DNA of 64,000 nucleotides from Helicobacter sp. MIT 99-5507 (GTDB lineage Bacteria; Campylobacterota; Campylobacteria; Campylobacterales; Helicobacteraceae): NCBI RefSeq assembly GCF_003364295.1, contig NZ_NXLO01000003.1, positions 62,001 to 126,000 of the forward strand, read 5' to 3'. Shown piece by piece: positions 32,574 to 40,805 of this stretch (position 1 is its first letter; each line of letters starts with the position of its first letter). The notes under the pieces were generated by a model. It saw only the letters and a program-made list of their open reading frames with translations, ran no database searches and was not told where the DNA came from. The position numbers and the translations under genes were made by a program.

Positions 32574-32737
32574 ACTCAAATACTCCTATAAAATCGATAT
32601 AAATTACAGCTAATCATACTTTTATTTTACTAATTATTTTTGCTTTTAGGAAGATTTATTTTTATACGATGCAAAATATCTAAAACAAATTCCATTTTAA
32701 AGCAAATAACATTCAAATAAATCATTAAATTTTATGT

Positions 32738-32743
32738 TAAAAT
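32738..32743 (+). promoter_or_regulatory. Probable -10 of the glycan locus
   Basis: TAAAAT within TTTATGTTAAAATTTT, 39 bases before the glycosyltransferase start. Nearly the same 16-base string precedes panD (37313-37330), which supports a shared sigma-70 style extended -10. Confidence 0.4.
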
Positions 32744-32781
32744 TTTGGCTATTTCAATCACTTTAAAAGGGCAAATAACCT

Positions 32782-33870
32782 ATGAATCTAAAATTACCGC
32801 ATAATGGGGGGGGCAGTAGCAAAAGTATAGCACTTATTCCAGCCTATAAACCTTCTTTAGAGTTAATCAATATAACAAATTCTCTTCTTAAAAATAATAT
32901 TATCACAATAGTAGTAAATGATGGTTCAGGAAAAAGCTTTGATGATATATTTTTGCAATTAGATAAAAAAGTCATAGTATTAAATAATGCAGTAAATCTA
33001 GGAAAAGGTGCTGCTTTAAAACATGGGATAAATTATATCCTTAATAATTATAAAAATGCAGAATCTATCATCACTCTTGATTGCGATGGACAGCATAAAA
33101 TACAAGATGTATTAAATCTAAAAGATAAATTTGCTTCAAATAAAAATATTGATTTAGCAATTGGAGTAAGAACATTTGATAGCAAAGTGCCATTTAGAAG
33201 CAATATTGGAAATAAAACTACAAAAGCAATTTTTAAAATAATGTTTGGCAGGAAGATTCTAGATACACAAAGTGGACTTAGAATCTTTAGCCTAGATTTT
33301 GCAAAGCTAATTCTTAGCATACCATACAATGGATATGAATTTGAAATGCAAATGTTAATCCTTGCATGCAATAAGAATAAAACAATCTTGCAAGTCCCAA
33401 TAACAACAATCTATATAAATAACAATGCCTCCTCGCATTTTAATCCTATATTTGATTCGCTTAGTATTTATTTTGTTCTTTTTAGACATACAGGAAATTC
33501 AATAATCACTGCAGCAATTGATTATATAGTCTTTGTGATAGCATTTTATCTTGGATATAGCCTTTTATCTTGTATGATAGCAGGCAGGATTGTTGCAGGT
33601 AGCTTTAACTTTTTTGTTGGGAAAATACTTGTTTTTAAAACAAAAGCAAATCTAAAATTTGAAATCATTAGCTATATCGTGCTTACTATAATACTTATGC
33701 TCTTATCAATGCAATCTATATCAATTTTGTCTCATTATAGTGGAATTAGCGAGGTTGTCATCAAGCCATTTTGTGAATTAGCTATCTTTGCTATTAGCTT
33801 TTTGGTGCAAAGATTTTTTATTTTTACTACCAAAAATGACATTATGGGGGGGGGGCAAGAAGTTAGATGA
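32782..33870 (+). CDS. GT2 glycosyltransferase with C-terminal GtrA membrane domain, phase-variable
   Basis: A 362-residue protein. Residues 15-215 are a GT-A domain like dolichyl-phosphate or undecaprenyl-phosphate sugar synthases: ALIPAYKPS, VVNDGSG, TLDCDGQHKIQD (DxD region) and LDTQSGLRIF. From about 245 there are four membrane segments of the GtrA type (AIDYIVFVIAFYLGY, AGRIVAGSFNFFVGK). It should charge a lipid carrier with a sugar for surface glycan. A G8 tract at 32806-32813 encodes Gly9-11 and is in frame as written. A G10 tract at the 3' end changes its C-terminus and can fuse it to the next gene. Confidence 0.88.
   Translation: MNLKLPHNGGGSSKSIALIPAYKPSLELINITNSLLKNNIITIVVNDGSGKSFDDIFLQLDKKVIVLNNAVNLGKGAALKHGINYILNNYKNAESIITLDCDGQHKIQDVLNLKDKFASNKNIDLAIGVRTFDSKVPFRSNIGNKTTKAIFKIMFGRKILDTQSGLRIFSLDFAKLILSIPYNGYEFEMQMLILACNKNKTILQVPITTIYINNNASSHFNPIFDSLSIYFVLFRHTGNSIITAAIDYIVFVIAFYLGYSLLSCMIAGRIVAGSFNFFVGKILVFKTKANLKFEIISYIVLTIILMLLSMQSISILSHYSGISEVVIKPFCELAIFAISFLVQRFFIFTTKNDIMGGGQEVR
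32806..32813 (+). repeat. Poly-G tract (G8) in the glycosyltransferase start
   Basis: Eight G in codons 9-11. Long G runs are otherwise absent from this AT-rich DNA, and such runs are the usual slipped-strand phase-variation sites in Helicobacter and Campylobacter. At G8 the reading frame is open. One base more or less would end translation early. Confidence 0.8.
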
Positions 33871-34528
33871 AAAAGCTACAGATTGGGAATCTTATTATTC
33901 TGCAAATACTAGAAAAGTCCATATATCAAGTATCACAAGGAAAATTTCTCAAATGATAATTCTTGGGCTATTACAAAAATACTTACAACAAGATAAAGTA
34001 TCTAGGATTTGTGAATTTGGTGGAGGCGATAGCTGTTTTTATGAAGGATTTAGAAAGATATACAATAAAGCGTATTATAAAGTGCTGGATAATTCTACAA
34101 AAGGGGTAGATTTATTTAATAATAAATACAAAAATACTCCACCATTTTTACAAGATGCACAGATTTGTAATTTGCTTATAGATTTGCCAAAAGCAGAATT
34201 GACATTTGATATTGTTTTTAGTGCAGGCTTGATAGAACATTTTGATAAATATCATACACAAACAATGATAAAAAGACATTTTGACTTTACTAAAGATAAT
34301 GGAATCGTCCTTATTACCTACCCTACGCCTACCTTGCTTTATAGAATCATTAGAAAATTTGCAGAGATTCTAAAAGTATGGAAATTCCACGATGAAAGGG
34401 CGCTATTTTTTGATGAAGTGCATGATAGTGCAAAAGAGTATGGAGAATTGCTAGCAAGAAAACTAAATTTTGCCATAGGGCTTACACAAGAAGTCCTTGT
34501 ATATAAAAAAATTAAGGAGAATAAATGA
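33844..34528 (+). CDS. SAM-dependent methyltransferase, out of frame at a G10 tract
   Basis: A class I methyltransferase of about 228 residues. Its SAM site is ICEFGGGDSCFYEGF and a second conserved strand is FDIVFSAGLIEHF. The only well-placed start, the ATG at 33844, is followed by ten G (33846-33855) and is out of frame with the body as written. With nine or twelve G it would read MGGGKKLDEKATDW and continue to 34528, and the upstream glycosyltransferase would read into it without a stop, giving a fused protein of about 581 residues. The tail overlaps the next gene (ATGA). It probably methylates a surface glycan. Confidence 0.72.
33846..33855 (+). repeat. Poly-G tract (G10) between glycosyltransferase and methyltransferase
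   Basis: Ten G right after an AT at the junction of two overlapping frames. At G10 the glycosyltransferase stops at 33870 and the methyltransferase is off. At G9 or G12 both are in one frame. At G11 translation stops after a few codons. Confidence 0.82.
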
Positions 34529-36252
34529 ATCTAGTTTTAGCGATATTATCATTTTTTGGAGCAGTATTACTGCCTGGGGCTATTTTATACAAGATTTTTG
34601 TAAAAGAAAAGTTTGTTATATCAACCTTTATTATTTATAGTTTTATATTTAGTTTGTGTTTTAATTTTGTGCTTATATCTTTTCTAATACTTACTAGAAT
34701 CTATACGCAAAATATTGTAGTAGGAATTCTTTTGATAGAGTGGATTGTGTTTTTATATATTTTTAGAAATGAAATATTACATGGAATCCCAGCTACTATA
34801 CAAATAGATAATGAAACAACAAAAACATGTTTTGTCATTGGCATATTAATATCACTATATACGCTAAATAATACCATGAAAGCTGATATTTTTTATGCTT
34901 GGGATGCAGTTGTAAGCTGGAATAGATGGGCAAGTGAGCTAGCAAATATGGAATTTGTCCTAAACGATGGAGGTTATCCGCAACTCTATCCTATGTTGCT
35001 TTCACTTGGATATGTAGCAAGTGGCAAAATATCAAGCTTTCAAGGAATAGGTGTAGCAATTTGGTATTATTTTGCATTTGTTGGGATTGTATGCAGTGTG
35101 TTTTTATTGCTAAAAGATTCTAAAGATATAGCAAAATGGAGTGTATTTGGATTAATCATTGGCATAATTACATATTTATCATTTTTCCATCTAACAAATC
35201 AATTTTTTATTGGGTATGCAGATATGCCTGTATCAATGCTGATTTTAATCTCAAGCTTACTTGTGCTAAAAGCTAGTATTTGCCTAGATGAAAATGATAA
35301 AGAAAATGCGTATAAATATTTGATTTTAAGTGCGTTTTGTGCTGGAATTAGCTGCCAAGTAAAGCAAGCTGGATTATTTTATATCGCAATTTATACAATA
35401 TGTCTATCTTATCTATATTTTAAATACAAAATATCAAAAAAGATTCTGGCACTTTGTGTTTTTATTGCGGTTTTATTTCTCATGCCATGGGTTATAATTG
35501 CTATTTATACAAAAATTATCTTAAATATGGATGCTACAAATGCAAGCTATACAATGAACAAAATATATGGTGACAAAACGCCATTACAGCGACTAATAGC
35601 AAATCTATGGAATCCTTTTAGTTTATTTGCTATTGCTAGCTTATTTTCTATCACATCAAAAAATAAAATAATTAGTATTTTTGGTATTTTTGGATTCTTG
35701 TATTTTATATTTTGGGGTTGTTTTCTTAGCTATGATTTAAGAAATATGCAAGCTGGAATCCCATTTATGATTATTGCAACAAGCTACCTAATTTACAAAT
35801 TATTATTATTTAAAAAGACTAAGAAGATATTTTCATTTTTACATAAAAAAGTGGGGTTATTATTTATTGCATTTATTACAATAGGATTAATCATTAGCTT
35901 TTTTTCACAAGAAAAAATATTACAAGGCGAATACAACAGAAAAACCACACTAGGTGGAAAAGAAATGAGTAAAATTCTTTTAAATGTCTATAAAAGTCGT
36001 GGTGAAAAATGGCTTCTTACAGATAATCAACCATTGGCTTATAATCCAAATATAAATAAAAAATACTATAGGCTATTTGGCTTTGGGGCTGAAAGTGATA
36101 AGTTATTACAAGATTTAAACGATTTTAAAAAAGATAATGGAGCATTTTATATATTGCTTACAAAAAATAATTATGAGATCCACAAAGATTCATTAAAAGA
36201 TTCTATATATTTAGGAGATGATGGATATTATATTCTTTTAGAATTCAACTAG
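34525..36252 (+). CDS. Polytopic membrane glycosyltransferase-like protein (GT-C type)
   Basis: A 575-residue protein with about twelve membrane segments. A first large loop carries FYAWDAVVSWNRWASELA with acidic residues, the kind of site used by GT-C enzymes that take sugars from lipid carriers, and a periplasmic C-terminal tail of about 80 residues (GGKEMSKILLNVYK to the end). AAGGAG precedes the ATG, and its start overlaps the methyltransferase stop. It likely transfers a lipid-linked sugar onto a surface glycan or glycolipid. The substrate is unknown. Confidence 0.7.
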   Translation: MNLVLAILSFFGAVLLPGAILYKIFVKEKFVISTFIIYSFIFSLCFNFVLISFLILTRIYTQNIVVGILLIEWIVFLYIFRNEILHGIPATIQIDNETTKTCFVIGILISLYTLNNTMKADIFYAWDAVVSWNRWASELANMEFVLNDGGYPQLYPMLLSLGYVASGKISSFQGIGVAIWYYFAFVGIVCSVFLLLKDSKDIAKWSVFGLIIGIITYLSFFHLTNQFFIGYADMPVSMLILISSLLVLKASICLDENDKENAYKYLILSAFCAGISCQVKQAGLFYIAIYTICLSYLYFKYKISKKILALCVFIAVLFLMPWVIIAIYTKIILNMDATNASYTMNKIYGDKTPLQRLIANLWNPFSLFAIASLFSITSKNKIISIFGIFGFLYFIFWGCFLSYDLRNMQAGIPFMIIATSYLIYKLLLFKKTKKIFSFLHKKVGLLFIAFITIGLIISFFSQEKILQGEYNRKTTLGGKEMSKILLNVYKSRGEKWLLTDNQPLAYNPNINKKYYRLFGFGAESDKLLQDLNDFKKDNGAFYILLTKNNYEIHKDSLKDSIYLGDDGYYILLEFN

Positions 36253-36273
36253 AATCTGCTTAGCAGATTCTAG
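36249..36273. terminator. Bidirectional hairpin between the GT-C gene and hypE
   Basis: A perfect 11-bp stem CTAGAATCTGC / GCAGATTCTAG with a 3-base loop. It contains the stop codon of the plus-strand gene in its first arm and the stop codon of hypE (TAA on the minus strand) as its loop. Neither side has a long T run. Confidence 0.6.
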
Positions 36274-37258
36274 GCAATATCTCGCCTTCTGGATAATCTA
36301 AATAAATTTTACTTCCCCAAGTGTTTTTCATCACTACCTTATTTCCAAGTGTGCTTTGTGCGACATTTCCAATGATTCTAGAATCTTTTCCTAATCTTGT
36401 ATTTTGAAGCAAAGAGAGTGCTTTATTTGCATCATCTTTTGCTATAGCAAAAGCACATACTCCCTCATTTGCTAATAAATATGGCTCAATTCCTAGAATC
36501 TCACATACTCCACGGACAGAAGGTGGCACCAAAATATCATCTTGATTTATAAAAATATCTTTTTTTGAAGCATTTGCCCATTCATTTAAAAGTGCTGCAA
36601 TACCGCCTCTTGTAGCGTCACGAATAGCATGAATTGCGATATCATTTTCAATCAATACATTTATCATTTCCCACAAACTAGCACAATCGCTTTGTAAATC
36701 ATTTGATAAATTGACATTATTTCTAAGACAATAAATACAAGCACCATGCGAACCAATTGGGGCACTCAAAATGATTACATCATCTACTTGCAGCTTTTTT
36801 GCGCTTAGATTTTTATATTTTACCTCACCAATTGCAGTAGTATTTATAAAAATGCCATTTAGGCTGCCTTTATTTACTACTTTTGTATCAGCAGATAGAA
36901 GTGTGATGTTATTTTTTTGCATTTCATCTTTCATGGATTGTGCGATTTTTTTTAAATCACTTATTAAAAATCCTTCTTCAATGATAAATGAAGCACTCAA
37001 ATAAAGTGGTTTTGCTCCACCAACTGCTACATCATTACAACTACCACAAATACTTAGCTTTCCTATATCACCCCCTGGAAAAAAAATTGGTGTTATCGTA
37101 TAAGAATCTGTGCTCATTGCAAAATCCTTACCACTAAAAAATCCAGAATCTTCAGATATAAATTGTGCAATATCTCCAAAAGTTTGGATAAATACATCAT
37201 TTATCAATCTTGCATTTTCTCTTCCGCCATTACCATAAGAAAGCAATACTCTATCCAT
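36260..37258 (-). CDS. hypE: Hydrogenase expression/formation protein HypE
   Basis: A 332-residue enzyme that dehydrates a thiocarbamate to thiocyanate for the cyanide ligands of NiFe hydrogenase. It has the PurM-like ATP domain (LSYGNGGRENARLI, GDIGKLSICGSCNDVAVGGA, DATRGGIAALLNEWA) and ends with the catalytic C-terminal cysteine in PRIC. Its partner hypF is not here. hypA lies four kilobases away beyond the glycan locus. Confidence 0.95.
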   Translation of the reverse strand: MDRVLLSYGNGGRENARLINDVFIQTFGDIAQFISEDSGFFSGKDFAMSTDSYTITPIFFPGGDIGKLSICGSCNDVAVGGAKPLYLSASFIIEEGFLISDLKKIAQSMKDEMQKNNITLLSADTKVVNKGSLNGIFINTTAIGEVKYKNLSAKKLQVDDVIILSAPIGSHGACIYCLRNNVNLSNDLQSDCASLWEMINVLIENDIAIHAIRDATRGGIAALLNEWANASKKDIFINQDDILVPPSVRGVCEILGIEPYLLANEGVCAFAIAKDDANKALSLLQNTRLGKDSRIIGNVAQSTLGNKVVMKNTWGSKIYLDYPEGEILPRIC

Positions 37259-37312
37259 AAAAATCCTTCATTATTTAAAAAACATCTTAAATTTAATCAA
37301 AAAAGTATATGG

Positions 37313-37330
37313 TTTTTATGTTAAAATTTT
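37313..37330 (+). promoter_or_regulatory. Probable extended -10 of panD
   Basis: TTTTATGTTAAAATTTT, nearly identical to the string in front of the glycan locus, about 50 bases before the panD start. Confidence 0.4.
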
Positions 37331-37375
37331 TTTAAATTTTTAAATCAAAAAAATACAACTTAAAAGAGAATAAGA

Positions 37376-37738
37376 ATGAAAATAGAAATGCTTTATAGCA
37401 AAATACATAATGCTACGATAACTGATGCAAACCTAAGCTACAAAGGCTCGATTACAATAGATAAAGCATTATTAAAAAAATCTAAATTATTTGTTGGACA
37501 AAAAGTAGATATTGCAAATATAAATAATGGAGAAAGATTTTCTACATACATTATTGAAGGCGAAGAAAATAGCAAAACTATATGCCTAAATGGAGCAGCA
37601 GCTAGAAAAGTGCAAGTTGGGGATAAAATCATTATTATGGCTTATGCGACTTGCGATATAGACAAAGCAGAATCTTTTAAACCAACAATCATAATACTAG
37701 ATGAAAATAATAATATCACAACAACTAACGAGGAATAA
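37376..37738 (+). CDS. panD: Aspartate 1-decarboxylase
   Basis: A 120-residue pyruvoyl enzyme that makes beta-alanine for pantothenate. The self-cleavage site Gly24-Ser25 sits in SYKGSITID, and [21 protein letters not shown] is conserved near residue 71. AGAGAATAAG lies before the ATG. The pantothenate partner panC is seven kilobases away on the other strand, and coaX is also in the window. Confidence 0.96.
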   Translation: MKIEMLYSKIHNATITDANLSYKGSITIDKALLKKSKLFVGQKVDIANINNGERFSTYIIEGEENSKTICLNGAAARKVQVGDKIIIMAYATCDIDKAESFKPTIIILDENNNITTTNEE

Positions 37739-37740
37739 TC

Positions 37741-38043
37741 ATGTTTAACCCAAATGACTTAAACAAAATGCTAAGCCAATTTCAAGATACTTTTAAAAAT
37801 ATGGAAGAAAAACAAGCAAATACCATCTTTAGTGCTACAAGTGGCGGTGGATTGATAAAAGCTAGTGTAAATGGTAAAGGTGAATTAGTAGATCTAATCA
37901 TTGATAAAAGTTTGCTTGATGATGTAGAATCCTTGCAGATTCTAATCATTGGTGCGGTAAATGAAGCATATAAAAATGTAGATGAAAATAGAAAAAATAG
38001 TGCAATGGAGCTATTTGGTGATATATCGCCATTTAATAATTAG
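37741..38043 (+). CDS. ybaB: YbaB/EbfC nucleoid-associated protein
   Basis: A 100-residue DNA-binding protein of the YbaB family: an N-terminal helix with a coiled coil, the strand SGGGLIKASVNGKGELVDLII, and a C-terminal helix VNEAYKNVDENRK. It binds DNA as a dimer. It is two bases after panD, an order I recall from H. pylori (HP0034-HP0035). Confidence 0.93.
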   Translation: MFNPNDLNKMLSQFQDTFKNMEEKQANTIFSATSGGGLIKASVNGKGELVDLIIDKSLLDDVESLQILIIGAVNEAYKNVDENRKNSAMELFGDISPFNN

Positions 38044-39028
38044 CATTTTATTGCTAAATATCGCATTTAGCCTTGATTTTAGTAAATGTGAGGAATATTA
38101 TCTAAATGCATCAAAAGATTTTAGCGGGATCAATGCTTTGCACTTAGGAGATGGGCTTTATCTGGCATATTCAAATAAACAAATACAAAATGACAAGATT
38201 ATAAAATCATCACCAATTTTTGGTTTGTATTTATTTAAAGATGAAGCCCTAGCCTATAAATTTGACTTAAAAGAAATAAAAAATGATATAAAAGTCGTGG
38301 CTATCAATAAAGATTCTATAGTGCATGGAGAGATATTACAAAAACAAAACTCTATAAAAGATTTAGCAATATTTAGCAAAAATATGCAGCAAAATAGCGT
38401 CATTAGCGATATTTGCTATCAAATATATGGAATCTCAACAAATGATAATAAATTTATTACTAAAAAATATATAGATTTATTTTTACAAACCTCTACAAAT
38501 GACATAATCTCTACTTATTCATACATAGGAATAGAAATAAATAACAAACTAGAAATAAGCAAAATAAATCCTCTAATCATCAAAAATATAAAGATTGGAG
38601 ATAAAATAGAAAGCATTAATGATAAAAAGATAGAATCTAGCAATGATTTCTTTGATGAAATCACGATATTGCCACCAAATACGCAAATAAAAATCAAGAT
38701 AAATAATATTTCTTATTTGATTAAAACATTGCCTCTAAATTCATCATTTGATATTCAAGGGACTTATTTAGAAGCTTTAGGAATAGCAATAAACAAAGAT
38801 TTAGTAATAATTAATAACCCAACAAATAAAAATTTTAAGCAAGGTGATAGAATCTTAAATATAAATAAGATTAGGATAAAAAATATTAATGATATAGATT
38901 CTGCTATAGATTCTACGCTAGAAGATAGTTTAAATATTTTGGTATTAAGAAGAAATTTTGAATTTTTTATAAATATACAAAAACCGCTAAATATAGATAG
39001 GAATATAAATGAAAAAGACATTAATTGA
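38018..39028 (+). CDS. Secreted PDZ domain protein
   Basis: About 336 residues from a GTG at 38018, seven bases after GGAG, overlapping ybaB by 26 bases. Other upstream starts would add residues that only mirror the ybaB frame. A signal peptide (LIISILLLNIAFS) is followed by a domain of about 150 residues and two PDZ-like segments, KIGDKIESINDKKIES and KQGDRILNINKIRIKN. It probably acts in the periplasm. No protease motif is seen. Confidence 0.7.
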   Translation: MIYRHLIISILLLNIAFSLDFSKCEEYYLNASKDFSGINALHLGDGLYLAYSNKQIQNDKIIKSSPIFGLYLFKDEALAYKFDLKEIKNDIKVVAINKDSIVHGEILQKQNSIKDLAIFSKNMQQNSVISDICYQIYGISTNDNKFITKKYIDLFLQTSTNDIISTYSYIGIEINNKLEISKINPLIIKNIKIGDKIESINDKKIESSNDFFDEITILPPNTQIKIKINNISYLIKTLPLNSSFDIQGTYLEALGIAINKDLVIINNPTNKNFKQGDRILNINKIRIKNINDIDSAIDSTLEDSLNILVLRRNFEFFINIQKPLNIDRNINEKDIN

Positions 39029-39851
39029 TTTTGAAAACTTTTTAAAATCACATGATACAAGTATATTTGAGAGTTTTCACCCATATTTTCAAGATGCATT
39101 TTGGGAGATGGTTGTAAATGGAGGAAAACGATTTAGACCTAGTTTATTATTTAGCATAGTTTTAGCAAATGATAAAAAAAAGATAAAAGATTCATTTTGT
39201 ATAGCTTTGGCATTAGAAGTTTTACATACTTATTCATTAATCCACGATGACCTGCCTGCAATGGATAATTCGCCACTTAGACGCGGGCATACAACTTTGC
39301 ATATAAAATACGATGAATGCGGAGCAATACTAGCTGGAGATGCACTCAATACATACGCATTTTATTTGATTAGCAATTCAAATTTTAGTGATAAAATAAA
39401 AGTAGAAATCATAAAATCGCTAGGATTTGGTGCTTTGAAAATGGTGCTTGGACAAGCTTGTGATTGTTTTTTTGAAAATAAAAAGTTAGATAAAAGTAAG
39501 ATTGATTTCATTCATTTAAACAAAACAGCTGCCCTTATTGCAAGTTCGCTTGAAATAGGTGGAATAATCGCTTTGTTAGACAAAAATGAAATAAAAAAGC
39601 TTAAGATTTTTGGCACAAAACTTGGATTATATTTTCAAATAAAAGATGATGTGCTAGATTCTACAAGTGTTGAAGAAGTTTTAGGCAAACCAATAAATAA
39701 TGATATATCTAAAAATAGCTATGTAAATCTACTTGGCTTACAAAAAGCTAAAGATGCTAAAGATAGATTAAAAGATGAACTATTGCTAGAATTAGATACT
39801 ATGCAAGATAACATACAAAAAAATCTAAAAGAATTACTAAAATCTCATTAA
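39009..39851 (+). CDS. ispA: Farnesyl/geranyl diphosphate synthase (polyprenyl synthetase)
   Basis: A 280-residue prenyltransferase. The first aspartate-rich motif is HDDLPAMD (79-86) and the second is IKDDVLDST near 212-220. GGKRFRPSLL and RRGHTTLH hold the diphosphate-binding basic residues. The short spacing in DDLPAMD is typical of bacterial FPP synthases. It overlaps the PDZ gene by 20 bases and is followed by surE. Confidence 0.93.
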   Translation: MKKTLIDFENFLKSHDTSIFESFHPYFQDAFWEMVVNGGKRFRPSLLFSIVLANDKKKIKDSFCIALALEVLHTYSLIHDDLPAMDNSPLRRGHTTLHIKYDECGAILAGDALNTYAFYLISNSNFSDKIKVEIIKSLGFGALKMVLGQACDCFFENKKLDKSKIDFIHLNKTAALIASSLEIGGIIALLDKNEIKKLKIFGTKLGLYFQIKDDVLDSTSVEEVLGKPINNDISKNSYVNLLGLQKAKDAKDRLKDELLLELDTMQDNIQKNLKELLKSH

Positions 39852-39865
39852 CCTAAGGATACATT

Positions 39866-40639
39866 ATGAAAAATATTTTAATTACAAATGATGATGGCTT
39901 TGATTCTCCTGCACTAGAAGCACTAATAGATTCACTTCAAGGTATGGCTAGAATTCTAGTAGTTGCCCCTGCTAGTGAAAAATCAGCTTGTGGACATGGA
40001 CTTACGCTTACAAAGCCTTTGCGTTTTATAAAAGTAAAAGATGATTTTTATAAATTAGACAATGGAACCCCAGCAGATTGCATATACCTCGCATTAAATA
40101 CATTATATGAGATAAAACCAGATTTAATTATTTCAGGAATAAATATAGGCTCAAATATGGGCGAGGATGTAACATATTCAGGGACGGTTGCAGGTGCAAT
40201 GGAAGGTGCAATAAGAGAAATACCAAGCATTGCAATATCTCAAGTATTAAATGATAAAAATGATGTTTTTAGCTTTGATTTTAGCCTAGCAAAACAAGTA
40301 ACAAGAGAGATTGTAGAAAAAATATTTAATAAATCATTCCCGCTAAAAGGGAGAAAACTATTAAATATAAATATTCCACAAATAAAGCAAAAAAACTACA
40401 AAGGTATAAAAATAACTCAATTGGGTTATAGATTGTATGGAAATGACGCACATTTACATAGGAATCCACGAGGACAAGAATATTATTGGCTAGGACTTCA
40501 CCCGCTTGCATGGGAAGAAAGAAAAGAAACAAATTCAGATTTCAAAGCTATTTTTGATGGATATACAAGTATTACACCAATTTTACTAGATTTAACAAGT
40601 TATGATGATGTAAATATGCTTATGAATTGGGTAAAATAG
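39866..40639 (+). CDS. surE: 5'/3'-nucleotidase SurE
   Basis: A 257-residue survival protein. The metal site TNDDGFDSPALEAL is near residues 6-18, SGINIGSNMGEDVTYSGTVAGAMEG is the conserved active-site run, and PADCIYLAL binds substrate. It removes phosphate from nucleoside monophosphates. It lies 14 bases after ispA. Confidence 0.95.
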   Translation: MKNILITNDDGFDSPALEALIDSLQGMARILVVAPASEKSACGHGLTLTKPLRFIKVKDDFYKLDNGTPADCIYLALNTLYEIKPDLIISGINIGSNMGEDVTYSGTVAGAMEGAIREIPSIAISQVLNDKNDVFSFDFSLAKQVTREIVEKIFNKSFPLKGRKLLNINIPQIKQKNYKGIKITQLGYRLYGNDAHLHRNPRGQEYYWLGLHPLAWEERKETNSDFKAIFDGYTSITPILLDLTSYDDVNMLMNWVK

Positions 40640-40667
40640 AATATTAATTAATATTTTGGAGATAAAT

Positions 40668-40805
40668 ATGAGAGAATTAAATATAAATATGCAAGATGAA
40701 TTTGAAGATGAATTTGAATTCGAAGATGAAGATACTGATGTAAATTATGATTATGATGATGATGACTATGCTATAGATGATGAGTATGAAGATGAAGAGT
40801 ATTAA
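40668..40805 (+). CDS. Hyperacidic 45-residue mini-protein
   Basis: An ATG with TTGGAG eight bases upstream opens a 45-codon frame of which 24 residues are Asp or Glu, with a single basic residue (Arg2) and eight Tyr/Phe-type residues spaced through it (DEFEDEFEFEDE, YDYDDDDY, EDEEY). No signal peptide. Such composition is expected of an intrinsically disordered, strongly negative peptide that could mimic nucleic acid or bind a basic protein or cation. Its end overlaps the start of the amidase gene in another frame, so the two are probably translated together. No family is recognised. Confidence 0.6.
   Translation: MRELNINMQDEFEDEFEFEDEDTDVNYDYDDDDYAIDDEYEDEEY

Noticed and set aside
33788-33843. 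TTG at 33788 as the methyltransferase start
   Set aside because: It lies inside the glycosyltransferase membrane region in another frame with no ribosome site; the residues it would add match no methyltransferase.
37982-38017. ATG at 37982 as the PDZ protein start
   Set aside because: It lies deep within ybaB and would place charged residues before the signal peptide; the GTG at 38018 has a ribosome site at proper distance.
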